Below are positions 1-6,569 of a stretch of DNA of 7,403 bases, piece after piece. Each line of letters begins with the position of its first letter. The stretch's first letter is position 1. The stretch is from the NCBI GenBank assembly GCA_014360945.1, contig JACIWM010000058.1, positions 1 through 7,403 of the forward strand, given 5' to 3'. Made by a program: the position numbers and the translations under genes. A model generated the notes under the pieces. The model saw only the letters and a list, made by a program, of their open reading frames with translations. It made no database searches and had not been told where the DNA came from. The stretch is from Candidatus Bipolaricaulota bacterium (GTDB lineage: Bacteria > Bipolaricaulota > Bipolaricaulia > Bipolaricaulales > Bipolaricaulaceae).

Positions 1-1489
1 TTTCCACATCATCGTCCGGTGCCTGCGGGAGCTGGAGAACGATGAGACCTTGGTAGTGCAATCAGGAAGGGCCGTGGCCATTTTTAAGACCCATGAGGAT
101 GCACCGCGGGTCCTCATCGTGAACGCCATGCTTGTCCCGGAGTGGGCCACCTGGGAGAAATTCCGGGAGCTGGAGCGACTGGGCCTCACCATGTACGGCC
201 AGATGACCGCCGGCTCCTGGATCTACATCGGGACCCAGGGGATCCTCCAGGGAACCTATGAGACCCTGGCGGAGTGTGCCCGCCAGCATTTCGATGGAAC
301 TTTGCGGGGGAAACTCGTCCTTACCGCGGGCCTGGGGGAGATGGGCGGAGCCCAACCTTTGGCCATCACCATGAACGAAGGGGTTGGGATCATCGTGGAG
401 ATAAACCCGGAGAAGATCCAGCGCCGCCTCTCCCTGGGCCAGCTCGATACCTGGACCGATTCCCTGGACAAGGCTTTGGAGTTGGCCATGGAGCACAAGA
501 AGAAGGGCGAGCCCATCTCCATCGGGCTTTTGGGGAACGCTTCCGATATCTATCCGGAGTTCCTCAAACGAGGGATCATCCCCGATGTGGTCACGGACCA
601 GACCGCGGCCCACGATGAGCTCAACGGCTATGTTCCCGGCGGGATGACCTACGAAGAGGCCCTGAAGCTCCGGCGGGAAAACCCGCAGAAATACATCGAG
701 CTTTCCTTCCAATCCATGGTCCGGCATGTGCGGGCCATGGCGGAGATGAAGGAAGCCGGGGCCGTGGTTTTCGACTATGGGAACGCCATCCGGGCTCAAG
801 CGGAAAAAGGCGGCCTCCCCCATGAGGTGGCGTTCTCCTTCCCCGGCTTCGTTCAGGCCTACATTCGGCCCATGTTCTGCGAGGGGAAAGGGCCGTTCCG
901 ATGGGTGGCCCTCTCCGGAGACCCCGAGGACATCTTCCGCACCGACCGGGCGGTGGTGGAGCTCTTCCCCAAGAATGATTCCCTCAGGCGCTGGATCGAG
1001 AAGGCCCAAAAGAAGGTGCGGTTCCAGGGGCTTCCCGCACGGATCTGCTGGCTGGGCTATGGCGAGCGGGCCGAGGCCGGGCTCCTTTTCAACGAGCTTG
1101 TGCGAAAAGGCGAGGTGAAAGCCCCCATCGTCATCGGCCGCGACCACCTCGATTCGGGATCCGTGGCTTCTCCGTACAGGGAGACGGAGGGAATGCTTGA
1201 TGGGTCGGATGCCATCGCGGACTGGCCGATTTTGAACGCCCTTTTGAACGCGGTTTGCGGCGCAACCTGGGTATCCGTACACCATGGCGGCGGAGTGGGG
1301 ATCGGAAAAAGCATCCATGCCGGGATGGTCATCGTGGCCGATGGCACAAAGGCTGCGGACCGAAGGCTCGAGCGGGTCCTCACCGTGGATCCCGGGTTAG
1401 GAGTGGCCCGCCACGCCGATGCCGGCTACGAGAAGGCTATCCGGGTCGCCAAGGAACGGGGCATCCGCATTCCTCGCTTAGAAGGCTAG
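1..1489 (+). CDS. hutU: Urocanate hydratase (urocanase), 5'-truncated by window edge
   Basis: Cytosolic enzyme of histidine degradation that converts urocanate to imidazolone propionate using tightly bound NAD+ as an electrophilic catalyst. The frame is open from base 2 (FHIIVRCLRELENDET...) and closes at TAG 1487-1489, giving about 495 residues. Full urocanases are near 550-560, so roughly 55-60 N-terminal residues lie outside the window; the TTG at base 50 is internal. Family blocks visible in order are KTHEDAPRVLI, MYGQMTAGSWIYIG, the NAD-binding glycine-rich AGLGEMGGAQPLA, LLGNASDIYPEF, VTDQTAAHDELNGYVPGG, IRPMFCEGKGPFRW (its Cys matches the known active-site cysteine), RICWLGYGER, GRDHLDSGSVASPYRETE, VSVHHGGGVGIG and RHADAGYEKA. 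The glycine-rich loop carries Glu where relatives I remember have Gly (GLGGMGG). No frameshift is seen. The gene converges on the Nudix gene and shares the CTAG stop overlap with it. Family assignment is very secure. Confidence 0.97.
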   Translation, partial: FHIIVRCLRELENDETLVVQSGRAVAIFKTHEDAPRVLIVNAMLVPEWATWEKFRELERLGLTMYGQMTAGSWIYIGTQGILQGTYETLAECARQHFDGTLRGKLVLTAGLGEMGGAQPLAITMNEGVGIIVEINPEKIQRRLSLGQLDTWTDSLDKALELAMEHKKKGEPISIGLLGNASDIYPEFLKRGIIPDVVTDQTAAHDELNGYVPGGMTYEEALKLRRENPQKYIELSFQSMVRHVRAMAEMKEAGAVVFDYGNAIRAQAEKGGLPHEVAFSFPGFVQAYIRPMFCEGKGPFRWVALSGDPEDIFRTDRAVVELFPKNDSLRRWIEKAQKKVRFQGLPARICWLGYGERAEAGLLFNELVRKGEVKAPIVIGRDHLDSGSVASPYRETEGMLDGSDAIADWPILNALLNAVCGATWVSVHHGGGVGIGKSIHAGMVIVADGTKAADRRLERVLTVDPGLGVARHADAGYEKAIRVAKERGIRIPRLEG

Positions 1490-1989
1490 GAATTTCTCGC
1501 TAAAAGGAAGGCCAGGGCAGCAAGGGTTTTTCCGTCCCCGCGACCCGAGCGTGCGAGTTCCAGAATTTCTTGTAGCGAGAAGAAACGCGCTTCCTCGATT
1601 TCGTGAGCAGCTTGGGCAAACGAGACGGTTTCAACAAGTCGGAAAAGGAAGATGCGTTCGGTGGAATAGCCGGGCGTGGGGTAAATGACCCCGAGGAACC
1701 GGAGTTTTCCGGAAAGGCCGGTTTCCTCGCGAAGCTCGCGCTGCGCGCAGGCGTACGGTTTCTCCCCGGGTTCCAACGTACCCGCAGGTATTTCCCAAAG
1801 CTCTCCATTGGCGCCCTCGCGATGTTGGCGCACAAGTAGTACCCGACCTTTTTCATCAGTGACGAGGATGGCCACCGCCCCCGGATGCTGAACCAGCTCC
1901 CGAAGGCCACGGGGAGTTTGACGGAGAACGACGTGGACGAGTCGGCCCGCGTAGGCGATTTGCTCTTTAGTCCCGCCCTCTGCGGGCAT
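1486..1989 (-). CDS. Nudix hydrolase, ADP-ribose pyrophosphatase type
   Basis: Predicted cytosolic Mg2+-dependent hydrolase of ADP-ribose (to AMP and ribose-5-phosphate) or a related nucleoside diphosphate derivative. The 167-residue protein has a perfect Nudix box GX5EX7REUXEEXGU: Gly70, Glu76, Arg84-Glu85-Leu86, Glu88-Glu89, Gly91-Leu92. Upstream of it, QHPGAVAIL and VLLVRQHREG plus LWEIPAG are typical of the NudF/ADPRase branch. The PTPGYSTER segment about 12-20 residues after the box matches the proline-containing motif used to recognise ADP-ribose enzymes. The start chosen is ATG at 1989; an in-frame TTG at 1998 would add three residues. The gene begins 23 bases before the end of the small membrane-protein gene, so translation is probably coupled. 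Its TAG (1488-1486) interlocks with the hutU TAG. Family certain; substrate ADP-ribose likely but not proven. Confidence 0.92.
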   Translation of the reverse strand: MPAEGGTKEQIAYAGRLVHVVLRQTPRGLRELVQHPGAVAILVTDEKGRVLLVRQHREGANGELWEIPAGTLEPGEKPYACAQRELREETGLSGKLRFLGVIYPTPGYSTERIFLFRLVETVSFAQAAHEIEEARFFSLQEILELARSGRGDGKTLAALAFLLARNS

Positions 1990-2164
1990 AGTTCGCAAGC
2001 CCCATTAGACCAAGGAAAAGTCCGCCTACTTGGCAGATAAAGGCGAAAAAGTTCAAACCCAGAGTGGAGGTGAGGAGTCCGATCACCATAAGGAAAGGCA
2101 GGGCCACACCGGTCACCAGCCCCAAAACTCCCAGAAGGATCAGAATGCGGTACCTCTCCATCAT
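1967..2164 (-). CDS. Small two-helix membrane protein of unknown function
   Basis: I do not recognise this 65-residue protein. It starts MMERYRILILLG and ends ANYARRGRD. Two hydrophobic stretches (about residues 7-32 and 36-57) are separated by a short LTSTLGLN turn, so it should be a membrane hairpin; the basic residues at both termini suggest both ends face the cytoplasm. The ATG at 2164-2162 overlaps the TGA of the upstream ATPase gene in an ATGA arrangement, and a second ATG follows directly (2161). A GTG at 2179 is also in frame but would overlap more. There is no obvious independent ribosome-binding site, so reinitiation after the ATPase gene is the likely mode of translation. The end overlaps the Nudix start by 23 bases. 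Being sandwiched between overlapping genes on the same strand is the main support that it is real. Any functional tie to the transporter is inference. Confidence 0.72.
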   Translation of the reverse strand: MMERYRILILLGVLGLVTGVALPFLMVIGLLTSTLGLNFFAFICQVGGLFLGLMGLANYARRGRD

Positions 2165-3135
2165 TTGTACAACCAACACGCTACGAAATGGTCAGGTGTG
2201 GGTTCGAACTCCGGAGGGACTTCACGATCACAAAGTCCCGGGATCATCTGGGTACAGCGGGGATGGAACCGGCAACCCGGTGGAGGAGAGACCAAGCTGG
2301 GCGGTTCCCCAGGCGGCACATCCTTGAACTTTTTGGCGTTCTCGTGATCCGGATCAGGAATGGCCGTAAGGAGGGCGCGGGTATAGGGATGGAGAGGATT
2401 GCGCACGATCTCCCGCACGTCGGCCTTCTCCACCACTTTTGCCGCATACATGATGAACACGCGCTCCGAGAAATAGCGCACGGTGGAAAGATCGTGGGTG
2501 ATGTAGATCACCCCAAGGTTATGGGCCCGCTGCACCCGCCGCATGAGATCCAAGATTTCTACACGAACCGAGGCGTCAAGCATGGACACCGGCTCATCGG
2601 CGACGATGAGTTTGGGTCGGAGAACCAGGGCCCGGGCGATGACGAGCCTCTGCTGTTGGCCGCCGGAGAGCATGTGAGGGAATTTGGGAAGGAAGTCCTC
2701 CACGGGAACGAGGCGAACTTCCTCCAGGACCTCGCGGATGCGGGCCTCCCGCTCCGCCGACCGACCGACCTTGTTGATGACCATGGGCTCAAGGAGAATG
2801 CGCCGCACATTCATGAACGGGGGCAAGGCTCCATAGGGATCCTGCTGGACATAGCCCACCTGCCTCCGCAGCCAAGCGAGATTTTTAGCGTCCACTTTTT
2901 TGCCCGCGAACTCCAGGATCCCCTTTGTGGGCGGTACCAATCCAAGGATTGTTTTAAGGAGGGTGGTTTTTCCGGAGCCGCTTTCTCCCACGATGGTGAG
3001 GGCTTCACCATAGCGCAAATCGAAGCTCACCCCGTCTAAGGCCCGCACATAGCCGACTCGGATGAACCCGAATTTGCGTAATTCGTACCAGGTGTGAAGG
3101 TCTTTTACGGAAAGGAGGATATTATTTTCAAGCAT
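2161..3135 (-). CDS. Opp/Dpp-type ABC transporter ATP-binding protein (OppF/DppF-like)
   Basis: One of the two cytoplasmic ATPases of the importer. With the start at ATG 3135 it has 324 residues, normal for the family. Visible motifs are Walker A GESGSGKT (50-57), Q-loop VQQDP (96-100), signature LSGGQQQRL (156-164), Walker B LIVADEP (176-182) and the switch histidine in THD (His214). The tail (from about residue 247, NPLHPYTRALL) is the oligopeptide/dipeptide-specific C-terminal extension with PPGEPPSL and a four-cysteine set at 288, 294, 302 and 320, spaced C-x5-C-x7-C-x17-C. Structural work on mycobacterial Opp reports an iron-sulfur cluster in an equivalent tail, so one may be present here. 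The ATG is favoured because GAGGTGA (3147-3141) precedes it by 5 bases. An in-frame GTG at 3162 would extend into the upstream gene. The upstream ATPase stops 5 bases before this start. Confidence 0.96.
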   Translation of the reverse strand: MLENNILLSVKDLHTWYELRKFGFIRVGYVRALDGVSFDLRYGEALTIVGESGSGKTTLLKTILGLVPPTKGILEFAGKKVDAKNLAWLRRQVGYVQQDPYGALPPFMNVRRILLEPMVINKVGRSAEREARIREVLEEVRLVPVEDFLPKFPHMLSGGQQQRLVIARALVLRPKLIVADEPVSMLDASVRVEILDLMRRVQRAHNLGVIYITHDLSTVRYFSERVFIMYAAKVVEKADVREIVRNPLHPYTRALLTAIPDPDHENAKKFKDVPPGEPPSLVSPPPGCRFHPRCTQMIPGLCDREVPPEFEPTPDHFVACWLYK

Positions 3136-3140
3136 CGCCC

Positions 3141-3147
3141 TCACCTC
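3141..3147 (-). promoter_or_regulatory. Ribosome-binding site for the OppF-like ATPase
   Basis: Reading the minus strand, GAGGTGA is an exact 7-base match to the anti-Shine-Dalgarno complement and lies 5 bases before ATG 3135. It includes the TGA of the preceding ATPase gene, so the ribosome finishing one subunit sits on the start signal of the next. This decides the start at 3135 rather than the upstream in-frame GTG codons. Confidence 0.8.
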
Positions 3148-4151
3148 GCCAAAAGCCAGCACTTCGCAACGCCTCCGTCATCCAAGGAAAACAGCGGTGG
3201 CTCTTCCGCGCACCGCTCGAACCGATACGGACAGCGCGGGGCGAACCGGCAACCTTTGGGAGGATTGATGAGGCTCGGCGGCTGTCCCGGGATAAACTCG
3301 ATTTGCTTCTCTTCTCGCAAAGTGGGCACGCTGGCCATGAGCTTCTGGGCGTATGGATGGCGTGGTTGCCGATAGAAAATCTCCGCAGGACTGTGCTCCA
3401 CCACGTGTCCGGCGTACATCACTAAAACTTCATCGGCCAGTTCGCTGGAGGTGGCGATGTCGTGAGTGATCAAGATGTAGGTCACGTCAAACTCCTGCTT
3501 GATCTTTTTCAGGGTATTCATGATGTTGGCCTGGGTGAGGACGTCCAAGGCGGAGGTGGGCTCATCGAGAATCACGAGTTTAGGGCTGGTGGTGAGGGCC
3601 ATGGCGATGATGGCCCGCTGGCGCATCCCCCCGGAAAGCTCGAACGCATAACGGTTAAGGAAATCCACGGGCAGGCCCACCATCCTCGCCACTTCTTCCG
3701 CCCGTTTGTACGCTTCTTCCCGCTTCACTCCCAAATGGACAATAAGGGGCTCGGCGATTTGGAATCCTACCCGTAGCACCGGGTTCAATGCGTTCATCGC
3801 CGCTTGGGGAACGAAAGAGATCTTACGCCAGCGAATTTCCTTGCGGAACCACTCGTCGTTCATCTTCATGAGGTCCGTCCCGTCCAGGATGATTTGGCCG
3901 GAGAATGTGTGAACATTCCGGGGGAGGAGGCGCAAGATGGCCCGAGCCAAAGAGGTCTTTCCGCAGCCGGACTCGCCCAAAATTGTCAGAGATCGGCGCT
4001 GTTTTAGAGAAAAACTCACATTGTCCACAGCTTGTACGACGCCCTTTGTGGTCTTGAAATACAACCGCAAGTCGGAGACAACCAAGAGCGTTGTTTCGTT
4101 GTGGGGTTGACTATTGACTGATCGTTTTGCCATGCTCGGTCTCTCCGCCAT
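3141..4151 (-). CDS. Opp/Dpp-type ABC transporter ATP-binding protein (OppD/DppD-like)
   Basis: The other ATPase of the importer, 336 residues. Motifs in order: Walker A GESGCGKT (59-66), Q-loop FVPQAAMNALNP (Gln116), signature ELSGGMRQR (171-179), Walker B LVILDEP (192-198), D-loop SALD (200-203) and switch His230 in THD. QAAMNALNPV and the LSGGMRQR form of the signature are typical of the D-type rather than the F-type subunit. The C-terminal family extension contains IPGQPPSLINPPKG followed by cysteines 301, 307, 314 and 331 (C-x5-C-x6-C-x16-C), a possible iron-sulfur site. Two starts are possible: ATG 4151, with AAGGGGGT close upstream, or ATG 4133, with GGAGAG at a 7-base spacing; the first 18 residues carry no family signal, so the choice is open. 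It starts 9 bases after the upstream permease stop and ends 5 bases before the next ATPase. Confidence 0.96.
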   Translation of the reverse strand: MAERPSMAKRSVNSQPHNETTLLVVSDLRLYFKTTKGVVQAVDNVSFSLKQRRSLTILGESGCGKTSLARAILRLLPRNVHTFSGQIILDGTDLMKMNDEWFRKEIRWRKISFVPQAAMNALNPVLRVGFQIAEPLIVHLGVKREEAYKRAEEVARMVGLPVDFLNRYAFELSGGMRQRAIIAMALTTSPKLVILDEPTSALDVLTQANIMNTLKKIKQEFDVTYILITHDIATSSELADEVLVMYAGHVVEHSPAEIFYRQPRHPYAQKLMASVPTLREEKQIEFIPGQPPSLINPPKGCRFAPRCPYRFERCAEEPPLFSLDDGGVAKCWLLAR

Positions 4152-4160
4152 TCTACCCCC

Positions 4161-5483
4161 TTATAAGCTCCGCAGGCGGGGGTTAAAGATGCGGTCCAAG
4201 GTAAACCCGATCATCGCGAATCCGAAGCCGGTGATCATAAGAAGGGCGGCGGGCTCCAAAATCCAGTAATATAAGCCCTTAAAATGTGCACCTTGACTGT
4301 ACGCATCCGATATGATCTTGCCCCAGGTAGGCAAAATTGGGTCGCCGATCCCCAGAACGGCGAGGGTGGCCTCCAAAAACACGTAATCAGGAATGGCCAA
4401 CACAAATCCGGGAATGAGAACGGGGATGAGCCTGGGAAGAAGATAGCGGAAGACGATGCGAAAGTTTCCCGCCCCGTAGGCCCTGGCCGCTTCAATGTAT
4501 GGCGCCTCCCGTGCCTGCAGGAACATGGCCCTATAAGTTTTCTGCCCACCTAAACTCCCGAACATGATCAGCGTAGCCAAAATTACCCAGATGCTTCGGG
4601 ACCATAACATGCCCACAAGAATTAGGAGTGGTAAAAGAGGAAGGATCATGCGCATTTCGGTGAGACGGTCGATCAAAACGTCCACAACTCCTCCGAACCA
4701 TGCGCCAAGTCCTGACAGGATGAATTGGATCAAGGCGATGCCCACCGCGGCGGTGAACCCAAAGGCCACAGCTACCGGCGCTCCCCAAAGAAGACCAATG
4801 CTCAAATCACGCCGCAGGTGGTCGGTGCCAGCCCATCCATGAACCCGTCCATATACAATAAGTTTTGCCTCGAGGGAGGCTCCACTTTCAAAAGTGTATA
4901 CCTCCATGACCAATTCGTAACGCCCGGGGAGGGCGCGTTTGGGATTCGCGAGATCTGCGAAGAGCCCTTCCTCTGCTGAGCGCCCCAGTCGGCGCAAAAG
5001 GTTGGCATCTCCGGAAACGACATACCGCTCATTGCCCCGAACTGTGCGAGTACCAAGAGGGATTTCCCGGCCATCCGGCGTGCGCCAAGTTAACACAAGC
5101 TGTGGTGGGATTTTCTTATACGTGGCTTGGAAGAAAAGCGCAAGCTCTCCGGGAAATCTAGTGTAAGGAAAATCAAAGGCTAGGCGATAAATGGTTCGGC
5201 GTGTGTCTTCCCCTAAAATCTCTTCCGCTTTTTCTGCGTTTTGCAAGCCGATTTTTATGGTCTCGGGAAGCCCGGCCCCAAACCAATTGAGCCACCTCGG
5301 TGCTGCATTGCGGGGATTCTCCAACCACACGACTTCCCCAGCCCGCCACAAACGAACTGCTTCGGAATAGGGGATGCGGACCACAGCGTAGATGGACATG
5401 ATGAGAAGTAGGCCGATGACGACAATCCCTACCAAAGCTGACGGATGGCGGCGCAGCTCCAAAAAAGCTCCCCAAAACCGCAT
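4161..5483 (-). CDS. Opp/Dpp-type ABC transporter permease (OppC/DppC-like) with large extracytoplasmic insertion
   Basis: Second inner-membrane subunit of the importer. At 440 residues it is far longer than the usual 280-310. TM1 is about residues 14-36. The conserved post-TM1 motif, here WAGTDHLRRDL, appears only at 217-227, so about 180 residues lie outside the membrane where 50-60 is usual. This segment includes alternating hydrophobic strands (PPQLVLTWRTPDG at 126-138 and GRYELVMEVYTF at 187-198), suggesting a β-rich domain. The remainder is normal: helices near 228-258, 278-308 and 352-378, a last one near 408-428, and the cytoplasmic EAA loop EAARAYGAGNFRIVFRYLLP (330-349) that contacts an ATPase. 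It ends with the family-like DRIFNPRLRSL. ATG 5483 has a perfect Shine-Dalgarno 8 bases upstream and lies 3 bases after the upstream permease stop. The frame is uninterrupted, so the extra length is not an obvious assembly fusion. Confidence 0.94.
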   Translation of the reverse strand: MRFWGAFLELRRHPSALVGIVVIGLLLIMSIYAVVRIPYSEAVRLWRAGEVVWLENPRNAAPRWLNWFGAGLPETIKIGLQNAEKAEEILGEDTRRTIYRLAFDFPYTRFPGELALFFQATYKKIPPQLVLTWRTPDGREIPLGTRTVRGNERYVVSGDANLLRRLGRSAEEGLFADLANPKRALPGRYELVMEVYTFESGASLEAKLIVYGRVHGWAGTDHLRRDLSIGLLWGAPVAVAFGFTAAVGIALIQFILSGLGAWFGGVVDVLIDRLTEMRMILPLLPLLILVGMLWSRSIWVILATLIMFGSLGGQKTYRAMFLQAREAPYIEAARAYGAGNFRIVFRYLLPRLIPVLIPGFVLAIPDYVFLEATLAVLGIGDPILPTWGKIISDAYSQGAHFKGLYYWILEPAALLMITGFGFAMIGFTLDRIFNPRLRSL

Positions 5484-5486
5484 GGT

Positions 5487-6569
5487 TCACGACCTCCTTG
5501 CTCCACCAAGACGCACACGGGGATCCAACGCAGCGTAAATGAAGTCCAGAAGTAGCACGGTAATCGCCAAAAGATACCCGTAAATTACGTTGGCTCCTAC
5601 GATGACCGGTGTATCCACCTGTTGGATGGCCTCGTAAAGCATTCGCCCCAACCCCGGCCAGGAGAACACGGTTTCGGTGACAATGCCGCCCATCCACAGC
5701 GAGATCATCATTAACGCGAAGGACGTGATAATGGGGGGAAGGGTCGGGCGTAGGATGTAGCGACGCTCAATGGTGCGCGAGCTTAATCCCTTGGCCTTGG
5801 CCATCTCCACGTAATCTTCGGAGGAATAGATGAGGAAAAACGTGCGCCAGCTATAGAGGCTGGAGAAGATAATGGCGATGAATACGGAGAGAACCGGAAG
5901 AACCATGTGCTTTATGACGCTGAGGGCATAGCCAATGGTGGTCTTAGGCGGTGGAGCATCCACAAAGCCGCCATAGGGGAGAACTCTGAGAACGGAGGCG
6001 AAAAGAAGGATGAAGAGAATTCCATAGAACCATATGGGTGGGGTGGAAGCAGGGGCCAAGGCTACCGCCACGCGGTCCACCAATGATCCGTATCGTCGGG
6101 AAAGGGCCAAAGCCAAAAAGACGGAGGTGAAGAAAACAAGGAGGTCCGCCACGCCCCAAAGAAGAAGTGTGTGGGGGAGACGTTCAAGAAGGATGAGCCG
6201 TACCTGATTGGACCCGGAATCACTGATCATACGCTCGGCCCGACCAAAGTTCAGCGTAATTCCCCGGGCCAAGTATTCCAAGCTTCGCCAAGGGAAAAAA
6301 GGCTTATCCAGCCCTGCTCGGCGTTTGGCTATCTCTATTTCCTTATCCAAAATAGCGCGAAGTTCGCTTGGGGAAAGGCGCTGAAGCGCAGGATTTCCTC
6401 GCACCGTGTTGTAGACCTGTTCCATGATCTCGGATTCCTTGATCTTGTCCATGTAGCCGCCCATGTTGGCGATGATGATGATGAGGTAAACGGCCACCAC
6501 CACTGTGGTCAGCAAGAGGACAGCGCGCGCAGAAAAATACGAAACAATCCGCCTGATATTATCCCACAT
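5487..6569 (-). CDS. Opp/Dpp-type ABC transporter permease (OppB/DppB-like)
   Basis: First inner-membrane subunit of the importer, 360 residues, slightly longer than the common 305-340. TM1 is about 15-35, followed by an extracytoplasmic stretch of nearly 100 residues with a charged, helical-looking part (NMGGYMDKIKESEIMEQVY) before the family region RRAGLDKPFF...SLEYLARGITLNFGRA. Further helices lie near 133-155, 178-196, 222-242, 282-300 and 322-345. The EAA loop is EMAKAKGLSSRTIERRYILR (255-274), followed by PTLPPI. VFSWPGLGRMLYEAIQQVD (301-319) and the C-terminal DFIYAALDPRVR are hallmark OppB/DppB motifs. ATG 6569 is preceded at 6 bases by AAAGG, a modest Shine-Dalgarno. It is the first gene after the terminator that follows the binding-protein gene, and it overlaps the strong ribosome-binding site of the next permease. 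Confidence 0.95.
   Translation of the reverse strand: MWDNIRRIVSYFSARAVLLLTTVVVAVYLIIIIANMGGYMDKIKESEIMEQVYNTVRGNPALQRLSPSELRAILDKEIEIAKRRAGLDKPFFPWRSLEYLARGITLNFGRAERMISDSGSNQVRLILLERLPHTLLLWGVADLLVFFTSVFLALALSRRYGSLVDRVAVALAPASTPPIWFYGILFILLFASVLRVLPYGGFVDAPPPKTTIGYALSVIKHMVLPVLSVFIAIIFSSLYSWRTFFLIYSSEDYVEMAKAKGLSSRTIERRYILRPTLPPIITSFALMMISLWMGGIVTETVFSWPGLGRMLYEAIQQVDTPVIVGANVIYGYLLAITVLLLDFIYAALDPRVRLGGARRS
5492..5499 (-). promoter_or_regulatory. Full-consensus ribosome-binding site for the DppC-like permease
   Basis: The minus strand reads AAGGAGGT, an exact 8-base Shine-Dalgarno, 8 bases before ATG 5483. It lies inside the last codons of the upstream permease, where it encodes part of the Ala-Arg-Arg-Ser C-terminus, and fixes the start of the longer permease. 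Confidence 0.85.

Noticed and set aside
62..1318. A 418-codon open frame on the minus strand, antisense to hutU
   Set aside because: It lies wholly opposite a strongly conserved urocanase frame, its translation is low-complexity rich in Pro, Gly, His and Leu with no recognisable motif, and such frames are expected opposite GC-rich coding sequence.
1494..1581. 9-bp inverted repeat TTCTCGCTA (1494-1502) / TAGCGAGAA (1573-1581) just past the hutU stop
   Set aside because: The loop would be 70 bases, both arms lie in Nudix coding sequence, and there is no T-tract; a chance match is likely, so I do not call it a hutU terminator.
2188..3039. A 283-codon plus-strand open frame opposite the OppF-like ATPase
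   Set aside because: The opposite strand encodes all canonical ATPase motifs; the plus-strand product has no family features and no ribosome-binding site that I can see.
5173..5697. A 174-codon minus-strand frame across the junction of the two permease genes
   Set aside because: It overlaps two well-supported permease frames in another phase and its translation has no membrane or family features.
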